A DNA stretch of 64,000 bases from Shouchella sp047238345. Lineage in GTDB: Bacteria; Bacillota; Bacilli; Bacillales; Bacillaceae_D. The DNA lies in assembly GCF_047238345.1 (NCBI RefSeq), contig NZ_JBDFMQ010000001.1, forward strand, positions 3,286,001 to 3,350,000, written 5' to 3'. Positions within the stretch are counted from its first letter, which is position 1; each line of letters opens with the position of its first letter. Made by a program: the position numbers and the translations under genes. Shown piece by piece: positions 51,033 to 57,770 of this stretch. A model generated the notes under the pieces. The model saw nothing but the letters and a program-made list of their open reading frames with translations, was not told the origin of the DNA and ran no database searches.

Positions 51033-52541
51033 ATGAAACAAACCGTAAAACCCCTATTCGTTGGTCTATCCGCCATGATCGTGTTAATGGGGTGCCAAAG
51101 TGAAGGAACAACAGGCCAAGACGCTGATGTAAATGTCGTCGCCTCCTTCCTGCCGATGTATGAATTTACAAAACAAGTAGCTGGCGATCGAGCAAATGTT
51201 CAGTTGATGGTGTCGGAAGGACAAGATGCCCATGGCTATGAACCGAGTGCGCAAGATGTGGCAGCCGTCAATGAAGCGGACGTCTTTGTTTACAGTAGCG
51301 AAGAAATGGAATTTTGGGTCGACAGCTTGTTCAATACCATTGAAAATGACGACCTCGTTATTGCCCGTGCAGCAGACGGCTTAGAAGATGCGCATCACGA
51401 TCATGCCGACGCAGGCGACATCACGGTTGACGGAGTAGCGGATCATTACCATACCAGTGATGATGTAACACTAACAGCTGAAGTGTCTGAGGACGTGGAC
51501 TACGATCACTGGCATTGGTACCAGCGCGCCGATGAAAGCGAAGAATGGTCAGCCGTTTCTGGGCAGAGCACAGACACCTTTTCTGTGACAGCTGAAGACG
51601 CGAGCTTTGACGTTCAGGCCGTTCTCTATGATAACGACCATAATGTGTTCGCTGAGTCAGAAGCAGTGGCGATTGAAATTGACAACCACGACGATCACCA
51701 TCACGACGAAGAGGAGCATGATCATGCCCCTTCAAGCGATGAACCAATTGAGATTGTCGGATTAGCCGATCACTATCATACAGGTGATGTGGTCACACTC
51801 CAAGCCGAAACCCAAGAAGATGTGGCGTACGATCACTGGCACTGGTTCAAAAAAGAAGAGCATGAAGATGAATGGCAAGCCGTTCCAGAACAAGACTCAA
51901 GCCATTTTGAACACAAAACAACTGGCGAAAGTTTCGATGTCAAAGCCGTCCTTTACGATGATGACCACAACGTTCATGCCGAATCTCCTTCTGTTCACGT
52001 CCTCATCGATGACCATGACGATCAAGACCCGCACATCTGGTTAGATCCGGTTCTTGCACAAGACCAAGTCATGATGATTCGCGATGCATTAATCGAAGCG
52101 GACCCTGACGGCGAACAAACTTACACGGAAAATGCGGATCAGTTTATTAATGAATTACAAGCACTAGATGAAGACTATCGCGCTGCATTAGAAGGCGCAG
52201 AAAATCGGACGTTCGTTGTTCAACATCAAGCATTCGGCTACCTTGCCGATCGCTATGACTTAGAACAGATCGCGATTGGTGGCCTATCCACGGAGATTGA
52301 ACCAAGTCCGTCACGAATGGCTGAGATTGGCGAACTGATAGACGAATATGACGTACCTGTTATCTATTATCAACAAGGAGCAAACTCCTCCATTGCTCAA
52401 ACCGTTGCGACAGAAACCGGGACAGAAACAGCCGTCTTGTATGACCTTGAAGTGTTATCAGAAGAATTACTAGAAAATGATTTAGGATACGTAGAGGCCA
52501 TGCGCCAAAACCTTGAAGCCCTACAACAAAGCATTCAATAA
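51033..52541 (+). CDS. znuA: ZnuA/AdcA-type zinc-binding lipoprotein with two inserted modules
   Basis: 502 residues versus about 300 for typical ZnuA. Lipobox VLMGC (Cys21). The cluster-A-1 fold is split: residues 32-115 (His67 in DAHGYEPS) and 331-500 (His334 in DPHIWLDP, His398 in VVQHQAFGY). Between them lie two copies of the GxADHYHTxDxV...DHWHW...VxAVLYDxDHNV module (about 130-217 and 238-327) joined by HDDHHHDEEEHDH. Where other ZnuA have a Glu-Glu (YFEE) this one has YYQQ (447-448). It binds zinc for ZnuBC. Confidence 0.9.
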   Translation: MKQTVKPLFVGLSAMIVLMGCQSEGTTGQDADVNVVASFLPMYEFTKQVAGDRANVQLMVSEGQDAHGYEPSAQDVAAVNEADVFVYSSEEMEFWVDSLFNTIENDDLVIARAADGLEDAHHDHADAGDITVDGVADHYHTSDDVTLTAEVSEDVDYDHWHWYQRADESEEWSAVSGQSTDTFSVTAEDASFDVQAVLYDNDHNVFAESEAVAIEIDNHDDHHHDEEEHDHAPSSDEPIEIVGLADHYHTGDVVTLQAETQEDVAYDHWHWFKKEEHEDEWQAVPEQDSSHFEHKTTGESFDVKAVLYDDDHNVHAESPSVHVLIDDHDDQDPHIWLDPVLAQDQVMMIRDALIEADPDGEQTYTENADQFINELQALDEDYRAALEGAENRTFVVQHQAFGYLADRYDLEQIAIGGLSTEIEPSPSRMAEIGELIDEYDVPVIYYQQGANSSIAQTVATETGTETAVLYDLEVLSEELLENDLGYVEAMRQNLEALQQSIQ

Positions 52542-52576
52542 GCAACATGTAAAGCATGAAGAAAGGTCGAATTGAC

Positions 52577-53284
52577 GTGTACTACATTAAAGTGAATGAA
52601 CTATCGTTCCACTACGAGAAGGAACCCGTTCTCACCAACATCTCTTTTGAATTAAACCCAGGTGACTTCATCATGCTGACAGGTGAAAATGGTGCAGCAA
52701 AAACAACGTTATTGCGCACGATTTTAGGTATCTTAAAGCCTTCCGTCGGCGACGTCTCCCTATCTCCGACAAATCAAGCCGGAGAAAAACTCGTTGTCGG
52801 CTATGTGCCCCAGCAAGTCGCTTCTTTCAATGTCGGCTTTCCGAGCACCGTCCTCGAATTAGTCCAATCGGGACGATACCAAAAAGGAAAGTGGTTTAAA
52901 CGACTGAATCAAACGGACAGAGAACATGTACGAAAATCCCTCGAATCCGTTGGCATGTGGGACATGCGCCACAAAAAAATTGGCGAACTGTCAGGTGGAC
53001 AAAAGCAACGCATCTCCATTGCACGTGTCTTTGCGACCGACGCAGATTTATTTGTCTTAGATGAGCCAACAACAGGGATGGATGCTAAATCCAGAGAAGC
53101 ATTTTATAAGCTCTTGCAGCACAATAGCGAGGTACACGGAAAAGGCATTTTAATGGTATCTCACGACCATGCGGAACTACGCAACTACTGCAACAAGCAT
53201 ATTGAGCTTGTTCGAAAGGAGGACTTACCTTGGAGATGTTTCTCTATGGATTCATGCAAAGAGCTTTCCAAGCCTCCTTCCTGA
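52577..53284 (+). CDS. znuC: Zinc ABC transporter ATP-binding protein
   Basis: 235 residues from GTG 52577 (GAAAGG ten bases upstream); an in-frame ATG at 52556 has no site. Walker A is GENGAAKTT, the Ala being normal for AdcC/ZnuC of Bacilli, signature LSGGQKQR, Walker B LFVLDEPT. The end (WRCFSMDSCKELS) also matches Bacillus AdcC. It overlaps znuB by 55 bp. Confidence 0.9.
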   Translation: MYYIKVNELSFHYEKEPVLTNISFELNPGDFIMLTGENGAAKTTLLRTILGILKPSVGDVSLSPTNQAGEKLVVGYVPQQVASFNVGFPSTVLELVQSGRYQKGKWFKRLNQTDREHVRKSLESVGMWDMRHKKIGELSGGQKQRISIARVFATDADLFVLDEPTTGMDAKSREAFYKLLQHNSEVHGKGILMVSHDHAELRNYCNKHIELVRKEDLPWRCFSMDSCKELSKPPS

Positions 53285-54057
53285 TCTCACTCATTGCGCC
53301 GATGCTTGGACTCTTTCTCATCTTGCGCCGGCAATCGTTAATGGCAGATACCTTGGCCCACGTGTCTTTAGCTGGTGTCGCCCTCGGTTTATTAGTCAGC
53401 ATCAACCCGACATGGACCAATATGCTCATGGTTGTGGCAATAGCCATTTTGCTTGAGTACGTGCGGATGCTCTATCGCTCTTATTCTGAAGTATCGATTG
53501 CGATTCTCATGTCTGCCGGAATGGCTCTCGCCCTGTTTCTAATGAGCTTGAATCAAGGCGGAACCACGCTGAACATTAACCAATTTCTATTCGGCTCTAT
53601 CGTGACGATCAGCCAAGAACAAGTATGGATGCTGTACATCTTAGCCGCTATCCTTTTCACCCTTTATTTCGTCTTTCGCAAAGCGATGTACGTCTTAATC
53701 TTTGATGAGGAAACAGCCTTTACCGCTGGCTTACCTGTAAAAACGATGTCCATCTTATTTAACGTATTAATTGGCGTCACGATTGCGGTCATTATGCCAA
53801 TTGTCGGCTCGCTCTTAGTATCGGCTATTCTCATTTTGCCCGCAGCCATTTCCATGCGCATTAGTCGCAGCTTCGCCAGCACCATCCTCATCGGCATTCC
53901 AATTGCGCTAACAGGCATGTTGAGTGGCTTAGTCACCTCTTATGAATTCGGTACACCACCAGGCGCCACGATTACCCTCATTCTTATCATCATTTTCACT
54001 CTCACCATCGTGCTCAAACGACTCTTTAGTTTCAAATATAAGCGTGAACCCGTGTAA
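53230..54057 (+). CDS. znuB: Zinc ABC transporter permease
   Basis: 275 residues, eight or nine helices, ABC-3 family (LILRRQSLMADTLAHVSLAGVALG, TLNINQFLFGSI, VGSLLVSAILILPAA). TTG 53230 is the start; AAGGAGG lies seven bases upstream inside znuC, so translation is coupled. A terminator follows at once. Confidence 0.9.
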   Translation: MEMFLYGFMQRAFQASFLISLIAPMLGLFLILRRQSLMADTLAHVSLAGVALGLLVSINPTWTNMLMVVAIAILLEYVRMLYRSYSEVSIAILMSAGMALALFLMSLNQGGTTLNINQFLFGSIVTISQEQVWMLYILAAILFTLYFVFRKAMYVLIFDEETAFTAGLPVKTMSILFNVLIGVTIAVIMPIVGSLLVSAILILPAAISMRISRSFASTILIGIPIALTGMLSGLVTSYEFGTPPGATITLILIIIFTLTIVLKRLFSFKYKREPV

Positions 54058-54076
54058 CCACACGGGTTTTCGCTTT
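54047..54076 (+). terminator. Terminator of the zinc operon
   Basis: Stem AACCCGTG / CACGGGTT followed by TTCGCTTTT. Confidence 0.8.
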
Positions 54077-54144
54077 TCAAATTTAGTGGCGATTCTCTCC
54101 CATATAGATAACGAGTCAATCTTTCTATTTATTTTCTACAATCG

Positions 54145-54173
54145 TTTACAAAATTAATTAAAGGGAATATAAT
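54145..54173 (+). promoter_or_regulatory. Strong promoter of the candidate antitoxin RNA
   Basis: TTTACA (54145-54150), 17 bp, TATAAT (54168-54173). The predicted start is near 54180. No gene with a ribosome site follows. Confidence 0.75.
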
Positions 54174-54179
54174 AAAAGA

Positions 54180-54311
54180 AGAATGACAGCCTTGGCGGGC
54201 TACTATTTTTGTATAGTCATCCGGCGAAAGTCTTTTTAAGTATCATTCTCATTTACAAAGGTTTTCGCAAAAAAACAACCAGACTGCCATCTGGTTGTTT
54301 TGCTTTTTTTG
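54180..54311 (+). ncRNA. Candidate antitoxin RNA (RNA II of a par/Fst-like module)
   Basis: From the promoter at 54145 a transcript of about 130 nt would end at the perfect hairpin AAACAACCAGA / TCTGGTTGTTT (54273-54300) followed by TTTTTTT. It carries TTGGCGGGC (54192-54200) and TATAGTCATCC (54212-54222), complementary to the region around the ribosome site and start of the 48-residue ORF on the other strand: 9 bp perfect, and 10 bp with one G-U. The hairpin also has a T run on the minus side. It matches no RNA family I know. An 18-codon frame from ATG 54183 has no ribosome site. Confidence 0.6.
54192..54222 (+). repeat. Direct repeats DRa/DRb, copy 1 (antitoxin side)
   Basis: TTGGCGGGC, then 11 bases, then TATAGTCATCC. 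The same two elements in the same order are at 54605-54632 with a 9-base gap, 413 bp away. Confidence 0.75.
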
Positions 54312-54476
54312 TATTGATTTCTCATTAATGATCATAATAATAAAATAGGATTACCCCATAAACGTATTAAGCGTCCCCAAAATGGTCAACAACAACTAAT
54401 CTAAGGTTCTGCCAAACCTTTTTCTGATTAGTGCCTAATGTAGTCTATAGAGTATCCTACTTCTTTTACGAAGTTA

Positions 54477-54623
54477 TTATCTGAACATGCCGAGAACATA
54501 TTCGAGTATAACAACAAAAATTGGGACAACACAGCCAATGGCTATGGACTGTCTCTTTTTTGTTGTTTTCTCTTTTTCTCTCCTGAGTCTTTCCACACGG
54601 GAGTTTGGCGGGCAAATTCTCAT
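54477..54623 (-). CDS. Candidate type I toxin, 48-residue membrane peptide
   Basis: ATG 54623 follows GGGGAGGTGACTAT, an excellent ribosome site that can also fold into CCCC-ACGA-GGGG. The peptide has a strongly basic first half (MRICPPNSRVERLRREKEK then TTKKRQ) and a single hydrophobic C-terminal helix (SIAIGCVVPIFVVILEYVLG). The PIFV...LE stretch recalls the core of Fst-family toxins, but the charge order is reversed. The promoter on this strand is TCGAAA-17-TATAAT (54714-54686), giving a 5' UTR of about 55 nt. It is convergent with the antitoxin RNA. Confidence 0.5.
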   Translation of the reverse strand: MRICPPNSRVERLRREKEKTTKKRQSIAIGCVVPIFVVILEYVLGMFR

Positions 54624-54632
54624 ATAGTCACC
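54605..54632 (-). repeat. Direct repeats DRa/DRb, copy 2 (toxin ribosome-site side)
   Basis: TTGGCGGGC (54605-54613) and TATAGTCACC (54623-54632) on the plus strand; on the minus strand they flank the ATG and cover part of the Shine-Dalgarno of the 48-residue ORF. Confidence 0.75.
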
Positions 54633-54685
54633 TCCCCTCGTGGGGATGCGGGCAGTTGTCGCTTGCCTTTCGAGACCATAAATCT

Positions 54686-54714
54686 ATTATAAAAGGAAAT
54701 TTTTACAATTTCGA
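54686..54714 (-). promoter_or_regulatory. Promoter of the candidate toxin mRNA
   Basis: On the minus strand TCGAAA (54714-54709), 17 bp, TATAAT (54691-54686). Confidence 0.6.
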
Positions 54715-55037
54715 TATTTCTCTGTAACATTTTAAAAAAAGGTTGATTACTAGATTTCAAGAATCTAAAGAAACATGCTTACAATATTTAATATCCCTCT
54801 CAGCGCCCCGTATATTAAAAGCTATTTTGAATGGTACGATTCTAAACACACTCTATACTTCAAATTATAGTTGTTCGTATTTAATTTCTGATTAATATTA
54901 CGTCTAATCTCAACATCGAATTCATTGACGAGCCATCCATATACATTACAATTTTTAATGAATTCGCGATAAGTAGAACTAAGAGGATAACTTAAACGTA
55001 GAAAACGATTATCTTTTAGAAATTGAAGTCTACAACA
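54715..55037 (-). other. Region with a start-less open frame
   Basis: On the minus strand about 68 codons are open from 55028 to TAG at 54822, with sequence such as YPLSSTYREFIKNCNVYGWL, but no usable start or ribosome site. It may be the relic of a gene or chance in AT-rich DNA. Confidence 0.25.
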
Positions 55038-55223
55038 TTAAGAACGACGACTGCCGCTCTTCTTACTCCAGCTTATCCAGACGGCTAAACTAATCCAAAA
55101 AGCGAAGCCCATTGAAAGAAAGACGATCGGAAAAGCCTTGCCGTCAAAAAAATAAAAAATCCCAGCTCCAATGAAAAGATACATACTTGCCAACACACCG
55201 TACTTTCTCCAATGACCAGTCAT
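55038..55223 (-). CDS. Small two-helix membrane protein
   Basis: 61 residues from ATG 55223 with GAGGTG upstream. Two hydrophobic helices (about 10-27 and 31-51), then KKSGSRRS. No family recognised. Confidence 0.55.
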   Translation of the reverse strand: MTGHWRKYGVLASMYLFIGAGIFYFFDGKAFPIVFLSMGFAFWISLAVWISWSKKSGSRRS

Positions 55224-55273
55224 CCGTTTCACCTCAGATAAAATCATATTCAGTACTATAAAACAGCTCGCAC

Positions 55274-55492
55274 TTAGAATTCAAATAATTTAAAAACAGC
55301 CCACGCATCCACTGTAAAGAAGAAGAGAATCGAAAGAATGACGATCACACTCCCTAACACAATCGATACCATTTTTGCTCTTTTCCGCACATCTCTTAAC
55401 AAGAATGGAAGTAGAATAAACAGGGCTCCACATGCAGCGAAAATAAATACAGCTAGATAATACGTACGTACAGCAAATTCTCCATAATGCAC
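55274..55492 (-). CDS. Small two-helix membrane protein
   Basis: 72 residues from GTG 55492, where AAGGGG lies nine bases upstream; an in-frame GTG at 55513 has a poor site. Two helices (about 10-30 and 41-60). No family recognised. It lies just upstream of the preceding small gene and may share its transcript. Confidence 0.5.
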   Translation of the reverse strand: MHYGEFAVRTYYLAVFIFAACGALFILLPFLLRDVRKRAKMVSIVLGSVIVILSILFFFTVDAWAVFKLFEF

Positions 55493-55612
55493 AAAACCAC
55501 GCCCCTTTTTCACGTCTTCTCTATAAAGATCCGTTACCCTGTTTACTGTTATTAAATCAATATTCGGAAAACAAATCCCACATTATCGTTTTCATATATA
55601 GAAAACGATTTA

Positions 55613-55642
55613 CAAAAAAACTTGTGTCAACGTCGACACAAG
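55613..55642 (-). terminator. Terminator of the acid-sugar operon
   Basis: Stem CTTGTGTC / GACACAAG followed on the minus strand by TTTTTTTG. Confidence 0.85.
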
Positions 55643-55685
55643 CCAGAAATCTTTTCTATTTCTTTAGTAACATAAACATCTGTCG

Positions 55686-55855
55686 CTAATGATCGATGCG
55701 TTTCTCTAAGTCCTCTACTCGTTTTTCTAGCGCTTTAATAGCTACTTTTATCGCAACTCTTTCTTGAGTTCCTTCATTTCCGATTCAAGACGATCAAACC
55801 GTTTATTGATGTCGTTTTTACATTCATGAAGGAAGTCAAATAGTTCTTTGTCCAT
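55686..55855 (-). pseudogene. Frameshifted small coiled-coil gene
   Basis: ATG 55855 overlaps the end of the RuBisCO-like gene by 20 bp. The frame encodes MDKELFDFLHECKNDINKRF, DRLESEMKELKKELR and stops at 55748. The other frame continues smoothly with IKVAIKALEKRVEDLEKRIDH to TAG at 55686. One lost A in the AAAGA(A)GTTGCG stretch explains it. The restored product is a roughly 56-residue coiled coil with heptads. A sequencing error is possible. Confidence 0.55.
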
Positions 55856-57095
55856 CATGACCCTCAAACGCCTCGATCGCCTCCCGCAACTCCCCGTGCG
55901 CCTCCCAGTACTCAGCCAGCGCCACGCCCTTCACCGCCGCCTCCCAGCCTTGCCGCATGCTCCGCACCCCGGCCTTCGTTCCGCTCGGGTGCGCCAGAAT
56001 CCCGCCCCCGGCCAGATGCATCACGTCCGTCGCCCTCGCCAGTTGATACGTCTTCACCGCACTTCCTGCCCACTGCCCCGACGACAGCACCGGCATCAGC
56101 GGACGTGGCCCATCTTCTTCCTGCAAGCATGCCGCAATGGAGCGCGCCACCGACTCATTCGCTTCGTAAAATTTGCTGTCGATCCCGTTGCAATGCAGCT
56201 GATCCGCTCCAGCTAGGCGCACCAACGTTTGATAGACGTCGAAGCTCATGCCCAGCAACGGATGGCGCGTCAGCATCCCCCATTGATTGCGATGGCCGTG
56301 AATCGGCAGTGTCGCGTACGAGCGCAATTTCGCGAGGCCTGCGAACCCGACACTGTTCACGCTCACCATCACGCCGTTCCCGCCTCCACGCACCACCGCT
56401 TCATAGTTCGCTTCCATCTCGTCCACATCCCCGGTAATGTTGCATGCATACAGCGGTCGCTTTCCTGTCACTTCCGCCACCCGGTTCAGCTCGTCCATCA
56501 CAATCCGCACCCGCTCCTCAAGAGGCAAGTATGGGGGATTCGCCGTTAGCTCATCATCTTTAATAAAGTCGATTTCCGCTTCTGCCAATTCCCGCACCAC
56601 CGTTCGCAAGCCGTCCTCCCGCAAGCCCACACTCGGTTTGATAATCGTGCCAATGATCGGTCCACTCGCCACACCTGCCGCCGCTCTTGTCCCCGCAACG
56701 CCAAACTGCGGGCCTTGATACGCCTCATAAAACGAAGGCGACAGCACCAGCTTCTCTAGACGCAAGCCAGTCAGCTCCCGCAGTTCGTACAAGTTTCCCG
56801 CTACCGTTGCCATAAGTTGCGGAATTGACGCGCCGATATTATGGAATGGGAACGACAACGTCACCCGCCCCCGTTGGTAGCGCTCGCCTCTTACCGACGT
56901 TTCAAGCGACGGCGTTTCCATGCTTTCCAACGACTCGATGCTGATCACATGCGCCCGATGCTGTTCCTTTACCGCCCGCGTTTCCCCAGGCACAGCGGTA
57001 AACGTCCCGGTTGATTGTTCCCCTGCTATGGCCGCGGCGGCATGGGTAAGAGAATATGGCGTTTCCACAAGGTAGGTTGCATACACCCGTTCCAC
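55836..57095 (-). CDS. RuBisCO-like protein (form IV), probable acid-sugar phosphate enzyme
   Basis: 419 residues from GTG 57095, with AAGGAGG eight bases upstream. RuBisCO large-subunit fold: EQSTGTF at 26-32, GTIIKPSVGL (Lys153, the K175 base), DFIKDDE (Lys179/Asp181/Glu182, the carbamylated metal site), HGHRNQ (His268/Arg269), SKFYEAN (Lys308, K334), AGGGILAHPSGT at 362-373. Nearly all catalytic residues survive, unlike enolase-type RLPs of methionine salvage. Related RLPs with a DUF1537 kinase decarboxylate or cleave 3-oxo-isoapionate 4-phosphate. Last enzyme of the operon. Confidence 0.85.
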   Translation of the reverse strand: MERVYATYLVETPYSLTHAAAAIAGEQSTGTFTAVPGETRAVKEQHRAHVISIESLESMETPSLETSVRGERYQRGRVTLSFPFHNIGASIPQLMATVAGNLYELRELTGLRLEKLVLSPSFYEAYQGPQFGVAGTRAAAGVASGPIIGTIIKPSVGLREDGLRTVVRELAEAEIDFIKDDELTANPPYLPLEERVRIVMDELNRVAEVTGKRPLYACNITGDVDEMEANYEAVVRGGGNGVMVSVNSVGFAGLAKLRSYATLPIHGHRNQWGMLTRHPLLGMSFDVYQTLVRLAGADQLHCNGIDSKFYEANESVARSIAACLQEEDGPRPLMPVLSSGQWAGSAVKTYQLARATDVMHLAGGGILAHPSGTKAGVRSMRQGWEAAVKGVALAEYWEAHGELREAIEAFEGHDGQRTI

Positions 57096-57096
57096 A

Positions 57097-57756
57097 TTAG
57101 CGTCCTCCTTCCATCTGTTGGTGAAGCGAGTGAGCAGGCTTGTAGCGTTCCGACCGCAAAAACGCTTCTTGCCTCGCTTCATCCACATGATTCATCGTTG
57201 CACCTGATACCTGCGCCAGCACGACCATTTTTGCCGCCATTTCCAATGTCTCAAGCGCCGCCCATGCTGCCTTTAAGCTTGTTTCCGCAATTAACACACC
57301 ATGATTTTCCAGCAAGAGAATAGTCCCTTTTTTGATCGCTTCCCCAACCGCTTCCGCCAGTTCTACCGACCCTGGATCAAGATACGGCACCCGCTCAATC
57401 CGCCGTAAATAATACATCGCCTCTACAAACAGACCAGACAAGTCCTCTTGCTCCTTCATACAGCCGAGCCACGTCGTATAAAACGGTGTCGCATGAATGA
57501 CCGCACCAACGTCTGCCCAAGTCTCATAGCACACCCCGTGCATCCGCCACTCTTTTGACGGCCTTCGCCTCCCGCTCCACTTTCCATCAAACGAACAAAT
57601 CCCCACATCATCGAGCTGAAGACTCGCCAAATCACTGCCGCTCGCCGTAATCAACATCGTTTCTCCTTCATGACGCATACTGACATTGCCAGCAGACGCA
57701 TATACATAGCGGGCTTTCGCTAAGGCTTTGCCCATCTCCCTAAGCGCTTGATTCAC
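57097..57756 (-). CDS. Class II aldolase/adducin-family protein
   Basis: 219 residues, GTG start with AAGGAG upstream. Fold marks: YVYASAGNVSMR, LITASGSD, SKEWRMHGVCY with Glu69, VIHATPF with His88, and LLLENHGVLI with His152. The usual HxH of fuculose-phosphate-type aldolases is HAT here, so one zinc ligand is replaced. Members act as aldolases, epimerases or as decarboxylases of 3-oxo-tetronate 4-phosphate (OtnC-type), the last being a good fit with the adjacent kinase. Confidence 0.8.
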   Translation of the reverse strand: MNQALREMGKALAKARYVYASAGNVSMRHEGETMLITASGSDLASLQLDDVGICSFDGKWSGRRRPSKEWRMHGVCYETWADVGAVIHATPFYTTWLGCMKEQEDLSGLFVEAMYYLRRIERVPYLDPGSVELAEAVGEAIKKGTILLLENHGVLIAETSLKAAWAALETLEMAAKMVVLAQVSGATMNHVDEARQEAFLRSERYKPAHSLHQQMEGGR

Positions 57757-57770
57757 GTATCAACACTCCT

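Noticed and set aside
54183..54239. 18-codon hydrophobic frame MTALAGYYFCIVIRRKSF on the candidate antitoxin RNA
   Set aside because: It looks toxin-like, but there is no Shine-Dalgarno, and the repeats explain the sequence better as an antisense RNA. Kept as a minor alternative only.
54395..54436. Large inverted repeat ACTAATC...GATTAGT with inner AAGGTT/AACCTT, as an IS end or attachment site
   Set aside because: Single occurrence, no target duplication or transposase nearby; more likely RNA structure downstream of the toxin ORF.
54523..54562. Hairpin GGGACA...TGTCTC with TTTTTT inside the 48-residue ORF, as the terminator of a separate plus-strand RNA
   Set aside because: No promoter was seen just upstream on the plus strand, and the hairpin lies in the coding region. 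It may be an internal structure.
55848..56718. Plus-strand frames opposite the RuBisCO-like gene
   Set aside because: Shadow frames of a GC-rich gene; no family similarity.
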